Below, piece by piece: positions 35,940 to 44,756 of a stretch of DNA of 64,000 bases. Source of the stretch: Kordia algicida OT-1 (GTDB lineage: Bacteria; Bacteroidota; Bacteroidia; Flavobacteriales; Flavobacteriaceae). Under the pieces are notes generated by a model that worked only from the letters and a program-made list of their open reading frames with translations, ran no database searches and had not been told where the DNA came from. The stretch lies in assembly GCF_000154725.1 (NCBI RefSeq), contig NZ_DS544873.1, positions 491,569 to 555,568 of the forward strand, given 5' to 3'. The position numbers were made by a program, and so were the translations under genes. How positions within the stretch are numbered: position 1 is the stretch's first letter; each line of letters begins with the position of its first letter.

Positions 35940-36860
35940 TCATTCTTCAACCCAATCAAAATACTTTGCTTTAATATACTGTTTTTCCGCTTTCAAATAA
36001 GCAATAAACGCATTTGCTACAGGCGAAAGTGACTTGTTTTTTAACCACACTAAATTCCACTGCGTATGAATGGGCAAACCTTTGTAATTGATGATTTTGA
36101 TACTTCCTGTATCAACCGCATTTTTAATTCCTAATAATGGCATGATGGAATAACCCAAACCAGCAATTACAGCTTGTTTTAATGCTTCATTAGAAGTTAA
36201 TTCAATCTTTTTTTGCACAGAAACATTTTTCCCATCAATAAAATTTTCCATAGCGTTTCGTGTCGCAGAACCTTTTTCACGATACAACAAAGGTTGCTGC
36301 TGAAAAATATCGGCAATTTTACCTTTCCGATTTGCTTCACGTTCTTCGCCACCAACGAGATACAAACTGTTTTTAAGTAATGGCAAGGTTTCTAACGACA
36401 AATGATTTGGAAGTACAGAAACCAGTGCAAAATCGACTTTATTTTCTTCTAAATCTTTTACAACATTCTGTTTATTTGTCACATCAATGGTAAAATCGAT
36501 TCCCGTATGTTGATTCACAAATCCAGAAAGGTAATACGGCAAGACATATTTTCCTGTAGAAACACAACTCAGCGTTAATTTTCCTGCTAATTTCCCTTGA
36601 TATTCTTTCGTTTTATGATCGATAGTTGAAACTTCATCCAGAATTTTTTGTGCGGTTGCGGCAATTTCTTTTCCAAAATTAGTCACATATAACTTTCGTC
36701 CCACAACTTCGGTGAGCGGTAATGGAAACTGATCTTGAAACTTTTTAAGTTGAATAGAAACAGCAGGTTGTGTTAAAAATAAGGCTTCAGAAGCTTTGGT
36801 AATGCTTTGTTTTTGTACAATTTCTACAAAGACTTTCAATTGATGTAATGTGTAGTTCAT
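35940..36860 (-). CDS. LysR-type transcriptional regulator
   Basis: The 306-aa protein has a LysR helix-turn-helix (VEIVQKQSITKASEALFLTQ, PAVSIQLKKFQ) and a co-inducer domain that starts KLTLSCVSTGKYVLPYYLSGF. The profile resembles the CysB/CbbR branch. It is divergent from a set ending in an SbtA-type bicarbonate permease and probably controls it, as CmpR/CbbR proteins do for inorganic carbon uptake; this part is inference from position. Confidence 0.88.
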   Translation of the reverse strand: MNYTLHQLKVFVEIVQKQSITKASEALFLTQPAVSIQLKKFQDQFPLPLTEVVGRKLYVTNFGKEIAATAQKILDEVSTIDHKTKEYQGKLAGKLTLSCVSTGKYVLPYYLSGFVNQHTGIDFTIDVTNKQNVVKDLEENKVDFALVSVLPNHLSLETLPLLKNSLYLVGGEEREANRKGKIADIFQQQPLLYREKGSATRNAMENFIDGKNVSVQKKIELTSNEALKQAVIAGLGYSIMPLLGIKNAVDTGSIKIINYKGLPIHTQWNLVWLKNKSLSPVANAFIAYLKAEKQYIKAKYFDWVEE

Positions 36861-36944
36861 AAAAGTTGCTTATGTTTTTTATAATAAATATAAATAAAAA
36901 TATATGAATATAAAAGATAATCTTTGCACTGTAAAAAAATAATT

Positions 36945-37214
36945 ATGGCAACAACAACACACAGTAACGAAATGGGAGCGACTTCACAATCGATTCGTGA
37001 TGATAATAATGCTTCTGTTTTTTCTCTAAAGATTAACAAAGAACAGTTCATCACTTGGACAAAACGTATAGCTTTCATCGGGCTTTTTTTGGGATACATT
37101 GCTATCACCATTATGAGTTACAGTGTAAATCCTGAGTATTTCTGGGCACTTGTAAAAGCTGGCGTCGTTTTAAGTTTAGTATCAATCATTGCATTATCAA
37201 CTCCTTCAAGGTAA
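36945..37214 (+). CDS. Small membrane protein of the bicarbonate-transporter locus
   Basis: The ATG at 36945 (MATTTHSNEMG) is preferred to a TTG at 36924, since the upstream codons look non-coding. The 89-aa protein has two membrane helices (ITWTKRIAFIGLFLGYIAI, about 41-62, and VKAGVVLSLVSIIAL, about 69-84). I do not recognise it. Co-orientation with the SbtA-like gene and the divergent LysR gene suggest a shared regulon. Confidence 0.65.
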   Translation: MATTTHSNEMGATSQSIRDDNNASVFSLKINKEQFITWTKRIAFIGLFLGYIAITIMSYSVNPEYFWALVKAGVVLSLVSIIALSTPSR

Positions 37215-37273
37215 ACCTAAAGAAATTTTATTAACTATTGAAAACCTCAATTATCGAGTAAAAATTAATAATT

Positions 37274-37564
37274 ATGACAACTACAGAAGTAACACACAAA
37301 GTAAATTTAGTAGACGGAAAGTTTACAGCTATGGAAGCAAAAGAAGTAATCAATTCTTTGATTGATGAAAAAATCAACTTTCACAAAATCCACAGATTGG
37401 CAATATGTGAAGGAGACATTAACAGCGATACAACTTATGACGATAGTAGAGTAGGGCAGTTAATGCGCGAAAAAGAAAACTTTAGAAACATATATTTAGA
37501 AGCAAAAAATGCTGGAAAAGAAGTAAGAATCAACGGAATTTTAGAAATAGAAATCATTGACTAA
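37274..37564 (+). CDS. Small soluble protein next to SbtA
   Basis: This 96-aa protein (VNLVDGKFTAMEAKEVINSL, then INFHKIHRLAICEGDINSD and a C-terminal VRINGILEIEIID) is acidic and without membrane segments. It lies 31 bp upstream of the permease gene. Cyanobacterial sbtA is paired with the PII-like sbtB, but this sequence does not show PII motifs, so another kind of partner is more likely. Function is unknown. Confidence 0.65.
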   Translation: MTTTEVTHKVNLVDGKFTAMEAKEVINSLIDEKINFHKIHRLAICEGDINSDTTYDDSRVGQLMREKENFRNIYLEAKNAGKEVRINGILEIEIID

Positions 37565-37595
37565 GGACAGACAATTGTTCTTCTAAAACAACACG

Positions 37596-38558
37596 ATGGA
37601 TTTACATTTACTATTCGATAATTTAACGAATCCAGCATTATTATTCTTCGTTTTGGGAATCATTGCGGCACAAGTAAAAAGTGATCTGGAAATCCCCAAA
37701 AATTCTTCAAAATTCATTTCTTTATATCTCTTGCTCGCTATCGGATTTAAAGGCGGGCAAGAGTTGGCTCACAGTAGTTACACAGCCGATATTGGTTGGT
37801 CACTTGTCGTGGGAATTGCACTCGCAATCATCGTTCCGCTATATTCGTATTATATTTTGCGCTTAAAATTTACGGTGGAAAATGCAGGCGCAATTGCTGC
37901 AGCATACGGTTCTGTAAGTGCCGTGACGTTTGTAACAGCAATTAGTTTTTTGGAACTAGAAAATATTCCATTTGGTGGACATATGGTTGCTGTAATGGCA
38001 TTAATGGAAGCACCATCAATCATTGTGGGAGTTTTGTTGATGCGCATACATTCCAATGGAAGGAAATCATATAATGAGATTTTGGGACTTTTAAAACACG
38101 CTATTACTAACGGAAGTGTACTATTGATCTTAGGAAGTTTGGTTATTGGTTATATGGCAAGTGATGCGCAAGCGGAAGGCATCAAACCTTTTACAACGGA
38201 TATTTTTAAAGGATTTCTAGCAGTATTTTTGTTAGACATGGGAATTACCAGCGGAAAAAAAATTGGTGCGCTTGTAAAAAAAGGATGGTTTGCGTTAATC
38301 TTTGCAATTTTTATTCCACTTGTCAACGGAATTACAGTTGCGTATCTGTCCTCACACGTATTAAGTAGCGAAGGAGACAGATTATTACTAGCAATTTTGG
38401 CGGCTAGTGCTTCGTATATTGCGGTACCCGCAGCGATGCGAATTGCGGCACCAAAAGCCAATCCTAGTTTATATTTGCCAATGGCACTCGCCATTACATT
38501 TCCCTTCAACATTACGTTGGGAATGCCACTCTATATGTGGTTTATACAGAACTCTTAG
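37596..38558 (+). CDS. SbtA-type sodium-dependent bicarbonate permease
   Basis: The 320-aa protein is almost wholly membrane-embedded with about ten helices. Family features are the N-terminal DNLTNPALLFFVLGIIAAQV, KFISLYLLLAIGFKGGQELA and the C-terminal repeat SASYIAVPAAMRIAAPKANP followed by MALAITFPFNITLG. SbtA proteins import bicarbonate with sodium. In a heterotroph it may supply carboxylation reactions. A terminator follows at 38587. Confidence 0.9.
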   Translation: MDLHLLFDNLTNPALLFFVLGIIAAQVKSDLEIPKNSSKFISLYLLLAIGFKGGQELAHSSYTADIGWSLVVGIALAIIVPLYSYYILRLKFTVENAGAIAAAYGSVSAVTFVTAISFLELENIPFGGHMVAVMALMEAPSIIVGVLLMRIHSNGRKSYNEILGLLKHAITNGSVLLILGSLVIGYMASDAQAEGIKPFTTDIFKGFLAVFLLDMGITSGKKIGALVKKGWFALIFAIFIPLVNGITVAYLSSHVLSSEGDRLLLAILAASASYIAVPAAMRIAAPKANPSLYLPMALAITFPFNITLGMPLYMWFIQNS

Positions 38559-38586
38559 TTAACGTAACATACATGTGAAAAATGAC

Positions 38587-38620
38587 AAATCCTTGCTAAA
38601 TTTAGTAAGGATTTGTTTTT
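38587..38620 (+). terminator. Terminator of the bicarbonate permease gene
   Basis: The stem AAATCCTT/AAGGATTT (38587-38594, 38607-38614), with inner CTAAA/TTTAG pairing, is followed by a run of T ending at 38621, about 30 bp after the stop. Confidence 0.85.
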
Positions 38621-38627
38621 TGAAATT

Positions 38628-38787
38628 GAACTCATCTTGACTTTTTATTTTTAACCGAAAATGAGTTAAAATTTGTTCAGGTAAAGCTATTTTTAAAAGG
38701 CATGGCATCGCTACGGATAAGAAAATAGCTGAAATATGGGCGAATTTTAGCCGTTTTTTAGGAAACAGAAAAAGTCAAGACGAGTTC
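38628..38787. mobile_element. 160-bp MITE-like element with 19-bp terminal inverted repeats
   Basis: The left end GAACTCATCTTGACTTTTT (38628-38646) and the inverted right end (38769-38787) match at 18 of 19 positions. An inner pair AGCTATTTT/AAAATAGCT adds a second stem. The element is non-coding and fills the gap between two convergent genes, ending 2 bp from the esterase stop codon. Only one copy is in the window. Confidence 0.7.
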
Positions 38788-38788
38788 A

Positions 38789-39616
38789 TTATTTTTTTGA
38801 TTTAAAAATGGCCTCAAAAGCGCCATAAACTGCTAAATGTAAAGCATCTCCATGATCTTGCGCTTCTAGAAATTTAAAATCTAATGTATAATTTCTTTCT
38901 CCTTCAATATTAAGCTTGTAATACAATTCTTTGGCAACACGCTCCATTATTGGACCTTCTTTTCCAACGGCTATAAAAATAGATTTTTGTTGTTTAAATG
39001 TGATAGGTTTCATTTTCAATAATGATTCATCATCCCACCATAAACTTGGGCTAACTATTATATAATTATCAAAAAGATGAGGTTTTTTAAACAGAATTTC
39101 AGTCGCAAGCAAACCACCAAGTGATTGCCCAATTAAAGTTTTGGTATCAGTTGTTCTATAATTTTTGGTAATAAATGGTTGAACTTCTTTCTCTACAGAA
39201 GCTATAAATTTGGAAGATCCGCCAGTGGTTGGAAAATCTTCTTTGTCTTTTTTATTGTTTGTAGGATACGTAAAATCGTGTTTTCGATCTATATTTGCAA
39301 TGCCAACGACGATTGACTCTGGAACCATTTGAATCCACGAAAACGAACCAAATTGTACCAATCCTGCGATATGAATAAAATCTTCATCCATAGAACCATC
39401 TAACAGATAAATAACAGGATATTTTTTGGAAGTTTCTTTCGAATAACTTTCAGGTAGGTAAATATTGAGCGTTCTTTTTTGGTTGAGAATTTTTGATGGA
39501 AACGTTACCGATTCGCCAATAGTGATTGGTTTTTTATTAGGATTCTTTTCTTGCGCAAAGCAACACACATTTATCAATACTATAAAAAAGAGAGCAGTAA
39601 ATTTTTTTAGATACAT
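38789..39616 (-). CDS. Secreted alpha/beta-hydrolase (esterase D/IroE-like)
   Basis: The 275-aa protein has a signal peptide (FTALFFIVLINVCCFAQ), the esterase start LNIYLPESYSKETSKKYPVI, a YLLDGSMDED segment, the nucleophile elbow GQSLGG and VSPSLWWDD after it. The late HGDALH carries a candidate catalytic His. This group hydrolyses esters such as acylated sugars or siderophores; the substrate is not evident. The mature protein is expected in the periplasm. Confidence 0.85.
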   Translation of the reverse strand: MYLKKFTALFFIVLINVCCFAQEKNPNKKPITIGESVTFPSKILNQKRTLNIYLPESYSKETSKKYPVIYLLDGSMDEDFIHIAGLVQFGSFSWIQMVPESIVVGIANIDRKHDFTYPTNNKKDKEDFPTTGGSSKFIASVEKEVQPFITKNYRTTDTKTLIGQSLGGLLATEILFKKPHLFDNYIIVSPSLWWDDESLLKMKPITFKQQKSIFIAVGKEGPIMERVAKELYYKLNIEGERNYTLDFKFLEAQDHGDALHLAVYGAFEAIFKSKK

Positions 39617-39820
39617 TCAAGTAGGTTTTAATTTTTAATAAATTTCAACGGAAGATACTAACTTTCAACATAAAAAATCGTCACTACATCATTAGTAGTT
39701 CGTTTATATAAGTAATACAATCCTTTTTGTTTGATAGTTAATGAGTTAACCCAAATTCTATACACGGGAAATTCTACATAATATTTTTTAAGAAAACCTT
39801 TTATTTGTAAGAAAATATTT

Positions 39821-39828
39821 TATATTTG
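39821..39828 (+). promoter_or_regulatory. -7 promoter box upstream of the 620-aa lipoprotein gene
   Basis: TATATTTG is an exact TAnnTTTG, 70 bp before the start codon. An upstream TTTG (39804-39807) is closer than usual, so the -33 part is uncertain. Confidence 0.5.
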
Positions 39829-39897
39829 TGAAAGTATTACAATAGTAGCAACCCTAAAACCTATTACTTTTTTGTATAACTAACTAAAAAAGTATAG

Positions 39898-41760
39898 ATG
39901 AAACAACTTTTTAAAGCACTATCATTGCTTGTATTTGCACTTTTACTGAGTGTAATTGCTTGTCGTCAAGATGATGTATCGGATCAATCTGAAAATACGC
40001 AAGCACTAACACCAAAATTTATAATCCATATTCAAAATGGAGATCATTTACGAAATTTGAATCCAACAATATTTCAAAAATTAGAAGAAACATCACGTCA
40101 TACGAGTGCTTTAATACCTACTGAAGATACTACACAAGGAACAAATTTTTCACTTGATTTAAATACTATTCAAATTATTGAGCGGAATAATTATACTCAA
40201 TATACCACATCAGTATTAGGACATAATCAACAAGAAACACATTTGATTAATTATATGTTATTAGATTATGATGATGGTGAACAATATCAATTCTTACTCA
40301 AATATCCTCGAATTATAACTGATGAAGGTATTCATTTAGATCGTACAAATGCAGTTATGGAACCGATATCTGGGGATGTAATTTTTCAAAGGGAATCAGT
40401 ACCTCGTGGAGTAGCTCCTTGTTTGGAAGGTGTTCCCGTTTTGGTAGAAAGCTCACAAGAATATCAATGTACGCAATATGCTTGTACAGGTTTGGGACAT
40501 GCTTTGGGTGAAGAATGTGAGTGTGGTGACGTAAATTCATCTTGCTCAAGAGCTTATGAGCAATGCTTATGGGTTGTAATTGATCGCTGGGAATGTTCAG
40601 GGGGAGGAACTTCTGGAAGTGGAACAGGTGGCGCGACTGGAGGAAATACCAATAATGATGTAAATGATAATACTGATAATGACGATCCGCTTGAAACAGT
40701 ACCATTATTATCAGCAAAAGAAGAAATTGAGAGATGTATGAATTCTAGCTTATCACCTCTTTTGAGTCAGACTCAGTTGGATTGGTTTGATAGCATAGAT
40801 CAAGCTCAAACTATTACTATGAATAATTATCTAAAGGCAGATAATTGTAGCCAAGAGGCAAAACTTTTCATGTTAGAGGCCGTAGAAGTCATGATTATTG
40901 AAAACATAAATTTTGAAGATTTTATGAAACTAAAAGTTGATAATTTACTTGTAGATAATCCTCTAGCTTTATTAGAAATAGATTGCGATCAAATACAGCA
41001 ATGGCAGACTTTAGCTCAACATACTGCACCTTCTTCTGTTCAATCAAAAATTGATAGTCTACCGAGTTCTTGGACAAATGATTTTTATATTCAAGAATTG
41101 GATAATGCAGGAGGAACTGCTGTAAATATGGATTATTTTGGTGTTAAAATTACGAATTTGCCTGTTAAACCAAATACAAATCCACCTTCAAGATATACAG
41201 CTAATGAATATTTGAATTATATTAGAAGGAATTTCAATGATTTTGTTGATGGATCAACATTTCAGCCTTACTGCGAGATAGAATCAATGTGTGAAACAGA
41301 AACTAATTTATGGGCATCTAATAATCCAACGGGTTCAATTATATATATTGATATTCCAGGAGATGACGGAGTCGTGGTCTGTAGTAAATATACAAATAGT
41401 TATTGGTATTTTATGACGATGAATTCGCCACATGCAGGAAATCACCCAGTTAGTGGAACGAGACAATTTGGATATGAAGTCAATAATGATGGGTCTTATA
41501 ACTTTTTTGTAAGAGGAGTGGATCGCTTTAATAATAATGGAATTGAAAACTTGATTTATGTTTTCTCTCTTGGTGGAGATGTTTTCGCTGGATCTGATGA
41601 TTTATGGGAAAGTTTTCAGACTAAGTTAAAAACTCACGTAAATAATAACCTTGGCACATCAACAACTATAGAACCTATAAAAAATCGTCCAGACTATAAA
41701 AAGGTAAAAAAAGTCTTGAAAGGAGAACTACCAATTACCAAATTAGGTTGTGATGATTAA
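39898..41760 (+). CDS. Large putative lipoprotein of unknown function
   Basis: The 620-aa protein has a lipoprotein signal with Cys22 (LLLSVIAC). Residues about 170-235 hold many Cys (CTQYACTGLGHALGEECECG, SCSRAYEQCLW, RWECSGGG), which likely form disulphides. A Gly/Thr then Asn/Asp-rich linker (GTSGSGTGGATGG, NDVNDNTDNDDP) leads to a C-terminal domain from about 270. I do not recognise the family. The C-terminus (IKNRPDYKKVKKVLKGELPI) recurs in a broken copy at 42612-42710, so this gene once had a tandem duplicate. A small membrane protein gene follows after 12 bp. Confidence 0.7.
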   Translation: MKQLFKALSLLVFALLLSVIACRQDDVSDQSENTQALTPKFIIHIQNGDHLRNLNPTIFQKLEETSRHTSALIPTEDTTQGTNFSLDLNTIQIIERNNYTQYTTSVLGHNQQETHLINYMLLDYDDGEQYQFLLKYPRIITDEGIHLDRTNAVMEPISGDVIFQRESVPRGVAPCLEGVPVLVESSQEYQCTQYACTGLGHALGEECECGDVNSSCSRAYEQCLWVVIDRWECSGGGTSGSGTGGATGGNTNNDVNDNTDNDDPLETVPLLSAKEEIERCMNSSLSPLLSQTQLDWFDSIDQAQTITMNNYLKADNCSQEAKLFMLEAVEVMIIENINFEDFMKLKVDNLLVDNPLALLEIDCDQIQQWQTLAQHTAPSSVQSKIDSLPSSWTNDFYIQELDNAGGTAVNMDYFGVKITNLPVKPNTNPPSRYTANEYLNYIRRNFNDFVDGSTFQPYCEIESMCETETNLWASNNPTGSIIYIDIPGDDGVVVCSKYTNSYWYFMTMNSPHAGNHPVSGTRQFGYEVNNDGSYNFFVRGVDRFNNNGIENLIYVFSLGGDVFAGSDDLWESFQTKLKTHVNNNLGTSTTIEPIKNRPDYKKVKKVLKGELPITKLGCDD

Positions 41761-41772
41761 AATTTTTAAATT

Positions 41773-42054
41773 ATGGCATTAGAAAAAATAAATATATTCT
41801 TTTATATAGGACTATTAATTTCCTTTATAATATTTTTATTACCAGGAGAGTATAAAATAGCAGTGTATACACCAAATTATCTAGGTTGGTTTATGCTCTC
41901 ACTTGCAGGACTTTCATTATTGACCTATTTTTGGCTGTTAATGGTAGATTTTAAAAAGAAAAACTTTAAACGTTTACTAAGACGAACCCTATTTTTGATA
42001 ACAATTATTGGAATTTCTGTTGCTTATTGGTTTTACAAAGCCTCTACTTTGTAA
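41773..42054 (+). CDS. Small membrane protein, first copy of a duplicated pair
   Basis: This 93-aa protein has three predicted helices (FYIGLLISFIIFLLPG, YLGWFMLSLAGLSLLTYFWL, FLITIIGISVAYWFY). It is about 80% identical by eye to the 93-aa protein at 43058-43339. It follows the lipoprotein gene by 12 bp, which implies joint expression. Function is unknown; a role in immunity to, or release of, the lipoprotein is conceivable but untested. Confidence 0.7.
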   Translation: MALEKINIFFYIGLLISFIIFLLPGEYKIAVYTPNYLGWFMLSLAGLSLLTYFWLLMVDFKKKNFKRLLRRTLFLITIIGISVAYWFYKASTL

Positions 42055-42107
42055 CTTCTTAAATTTACGTACACCAGTTTTTAATCTAAGAAGAAAAATT
42101 AATACGT

Positions 42108-42568
42108 ATGATCTCAAAAACTAAAATATCAATAATCATCACTATTTTCCTAAGTATGGGATTTGGATTTAGTCAAGAGATAACAAAAGATAAAATTATC
42201 ATAGATTTTTCTCATTATAAAGAAAAATGTGAGGATACTGACATTGCGGAAAATCTAAAAGTTAAAAAGAAAGAAGGATTGCAATTTAATTTTTGTGGTA
42301 AAGCCGTCTTTTGAATCCAATTAAATCTCAGCCAGATACTATTGATAATAAATATTTAAGTAATTATCCCATAACAAAAATTGAAAACATCAATCAACTT
42401 GTTAATAATTGGAGAAAGAAAACGAAACCAGAATTTATAAAAAAATATGGAGAATTATATCCGAAGACTACAAATAAGAACAATATGTTTGAAACATATT
42501 TAATGGAAAGACTTGATGATGATTGTTTTGTCTTGTATTGCGTTTATTGGAAGAATCAGCAAATGTAA
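42108..42568 (+). pseudogene. Frameshifted gene for a secreted protein
   Basis: Frame one (42108-42316) codes a signal peptide (ISIIITIFLSMGFGFSQE) and ends NFCGKAVF at a TGA. The next frame continues at once with NPIKSQPDTIDNKYLSNYP, and on to VLYCVYWKNQQM. One extra T in the TTTT run at 42311-42314 would join both into one protein of about 150 aa. Either the gene is broken, or the sequence has a homopolymer error; two separate genes are unlikely because the second lacks a good start. Confidence 0.6.
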
Positions 42569-42611
42569 CAATAATCAAAAAACTTACATTAACAGTAATT
42601 TTAGTTTCTAA

Positions 42612-42710
42612 ATAATAATAGAGTTCATTAAAAATTGTTCCGATTATATGAAAGTGGAAAAAGTATTAAAAGGTGAATAACCTATTTCAGAATTAGAATA
42701 TAATAATTAA
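42612..42710 (+). pseudogene. Remnant of a duplicated lipoprotein C-terminus
   Basis: Translation gives IEFIKNCSDYMKVEKVLKGE, a stop, then PISELEYNN. This aligns with the C-terminus of the 620-aa protein (IEPIKNRPDYKKVKKVLKGE, then LPITKLGCDD) with an in-frame stop where Leu stood. It shows that a second copy of the lipoprotein gene existed here and has decayed. Confidence 0.75.
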
Positions 42711-42716
42711 AATGTT

Positions 42717-43007
42717 ATGGAAAATTTAACAACTAAAATAAATATTGGAGTACTTTTTTATTATTCATTACTACTACAAGTTGTACTGCGGATTATCACT
42801 TTTTTGATACAAGAATTAGGCTATAATGGAGTTGGATATATATCTGTGATTTTTGGGTTCATTTGGTTTTTATTGTTGATTCCGCTGAGTTTGATATTAG
42901 GTTTTATAGTAATTAAAAGAAGTGACTATTCGTTCTGGTTGAAACTATCTTTGTACTTTTTATTAACGATATTGGTAGTTATTTCAATTGGATTCGTTAA
43001 AATATAA
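42717..43007 (+). CDS. Small membrane protein of unknown function
   Basis: The 96-aa protein has about three hydrophobic helices (IGVLFYYSLLLQVVLRIITF, VIFGFIWFLLLIPLSLILGF, LYFLLTILVVISIGFV). It is not similar to the two 93-aa proteins in sequence, but lies where a partner gene would follow the decayed lipoprotein copy. Confidence 0.55.
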   Translation: MENLTTKINIGVLFYYSLLLQVVLRIITFLIQELGYNGVGYISVIFGFIWFLLLIPLSLILGFIVIKRSDYSFWLKLSLYFLLTILVVISIGFVKI

Positions 43008-43057
43008 TTTAAGAATAGGTAATAATTAGATAAATTTATGGATGAAAATTTCAAGTT

Positions 43058-43339
43058 ATGACATTAGAAAAAATAAACACATTCTTTTATGTAGGATTGC
43101 TAACTTCCTTTTTAATATTCTTACTACCAGGGGAATATAAAATAGCTATCTATACGCCAAATTATTTGGGATGGTTCATGCTTTTTCTTACGGGACTTTC
43201 AATTTTGATATATTTCTGGTTGTTGATTGTAGATTATAAAAAGAAAAATTTCAAACATTTAATTAGACGTACTTTATTTTTAGTAGCAATAATCGGAATA
43301 TCAGTAGCTTATTGGTTTTACAAAGTGTATTCTTACTAG
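43058..43339 (+). CDS. Small membrane protein, second copy of a duplicated pair
   Basis: This 93-aa paralogue of the 41773 gene starts MTLEKINTFFYVGLLTSF and keeps GEYKIAIYTPNYLGWFM and GISVAYWFYK. It has stayed intact although the lipoprotein copy before it has decayed, which suggests a selected function apart from that partner. A terminator shared with the convergent cysteine dioxygenase-like gene follows at 43423. Confidence 0.7.
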   Translation: MTLEKINTFFYVGLLTSFLIFLLPGEYKIAIYTPNYLGWFMLFLTGLSILIYFWLLIVDYKKKNFKHLIRRTLFLVAIIGISVAYWFYKVYSY

Positions 43340-43422
43340 AATTTCACTTGTGAAATCAGTTAAAAGTCAATGCATTATTTCTATGCACGTTTATTATCTT
43401 TCAATCAAAAAATACAATTACA

Positions 43423-43458
43423 AAAAAGTCCGATCAAAATAATACGATCGGACTTTTT
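43423..43458. terminator. Bidirectional terminator
   Basis: A 13-bp perfect stem (AAAAAGTCCGATC 43423-43435, GATCGGACTTTTT 43446-43458) has A and T tails on the two sides and sits between convergent genes. Confidence 0.9.
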
Positions 43459-43477
43459 AGTATTTATGAATTGGTAC

Positions 43478-44218
43478 TTACGAAAGCCCAATACGTTTAT
43501 AAAGTTTTTTCATCAAGTTTTCTTTTAACTTAATGATTTTAGGCGTTTGTTCTTGTCTGTGGTAATAATCTAACATCAATTTTGCATAATTGATAAACAC
43601 ATCATCTGTTGGAATTGGTCCAGGTTCAAAATCATAAATTTGATCTTCTGGCAGATTGAAAAATGCGCCGCCAGTGGTATGGTTTACACGATCGTGCTCC
43701 AATTCATAATTCTTTGCATCGGCAGTAATATCACCAGCTTTTTCACACGAACCGTAAATATGTAAGGTCATGTAACGATCTGTAGAAGGATTTCCCATTT
43801 GATGAATCATCGCATTAACCACTTTTACAATTGCACCAGATGTTAGAATTTCTTTCTTTGCAAAACGCAACTGATTGTTCTTATTTTGATAAATAAAATG
43901 ATGAACATTTCCAAATGCTTGAACAACGCCCCATTGTGTATATCCGTGATTGTGAATAGAGGAATAATCACCCGGATTCCATGACATTGCCATAATCTCA
44001 AACTTTCCGCCATCATAAATCATTTTACGACCGTAACCATCTTCAATTGGATGATCGAAATCGGCATATGCTTCCAAATCTTTTTGCGTGATTTGTGCTT
44101 GTTCAACAAATTCCTTAATGCGTGAAGCAGTGACTTTTTCGCCACTATCTACTGCATCTTGAATCAACGTTTTTAGGGTTTCTAACGCTGGTGCTAAAAC
44201 TTCTTCTTGTAACATCAT
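43478..44218 (-). CDS. Cysteine dioxygenase-like cupin protein
   Basis: The 246-aa protein has the cupin core of cysteine dioxygenases: WNPGDYSSIHNHGYTQWGVV with the HxH metal pair, AIVKVVNAMIHQMGNP with the third His, and TLHIYGSCEKAGD. Cysteine dioxygenase oxidises cysteine to cysteine sulfinate; relatives act on other thiols, and the substrate cannot be fixed here. The N-terminal ~50 residues are helical. It lies 36 bp downstream of the GNAT gene and may be co-transcribed with the N-acyl amino acid genes. Confidence 0.8.
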   Translation of the reverse strand: MMLQEEVLAPALETLKTLIQDAVDSGEKVTASRIKEFVEQAQITQKDLEAYADFDHPIEDGYGRKMIYDGGKFEIMAMSWNPGDYSSIHNHGYTQWGVVQAFGNVHHFIYQNKNNQLRFAKKEILTSGAIVKVVNAMIHQMGNPSTDRYMTLHIYGSCEKAGDITADAKNYELEHDRVNHTTGGAFFNLPEDQIYDFEPGPIPTDDVFINYAKLMLDYYHRQEQTPKIIKLKENLMKKLYKRIGLS

Positions 44219-44254
44219 GTCTTTGCGGTTTTAAGTTTTTAATTTCGTAATATA

Positions 44255-44755
44255 CTATGTAATTAGGTATTGCATGATAATCATATCAACCCATTGATTG
44301 TTTTTAAAACCAATTTGGTTCTGCCTTCCAACAATGGTATAACCTAACTTTTCATTGTATGCAATACTTCCCGTATTTGTGGCGAATACTTTGGCAACCA
44401 GATGTTTGTATTGTAATTGTTTGCATTGCACAATTAAAAACTTTTTCATCGCAGTTCCGTAGCCTTTTCCTAGTTTGCTTTCTGTGAAATATACGGCGGT
44501 TTCACAGGCAAATCGATACCCTTCACGATCACTATATCGTTTAATAATTCCCCAACCGATCACAATATCGTGTTCTGTAAAAACAAACAATTTTTCACGC
44601 TCGTGGAATTTTTCTATCCAACCTGCAACATCTGCTGAGGTTTTCATCGTTTCCTCCATCGAAGCTGTTCCCAACTTGATGTATTCATTGTATATATCTG
44701 CAACTGTTTGATAATCAGTTGTGGTAATTTCTCTTATTTCGGTGTTTTTTGGCAT
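44255..44755 (-). CDS. GNAT family N-acetyltransferase (PAT/Bar-like)
   Basis: This 166-aa protein has the GNAT pattern REITTTDYQTVADIYNEYI at the N-terminus, typical of phosphinothricin/methionine sulfone acetyltransferase relatives, FTESKLGKGYGTAMKKFLIV as the acetyl-CoA loop and ATNTGSIAYNEKLGY after it. Members acylate the amino group of amino acid-like compounds. It starts 1 bp after the amidohydrolase stop, so it belongs to the operon with the racemase and deacylase. Confidence 0.82.
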   Translation of the reverse strand: MPKNTEIREITTTDYQTVADIYNEYIKLGTASMEETMKTSADVAGWIEKFHEREKLFVFTEHDIVIGWGIIKRYSDREGYRFACETAVYFTESKLGKGYGTAMKKFLIVQCKQLQYKHLVAKVFATNTGSIAYNEKLGYTIVGRQNQIGFKNNQWVDMIIMQYLIT

Positions 44756-44756
44756 C

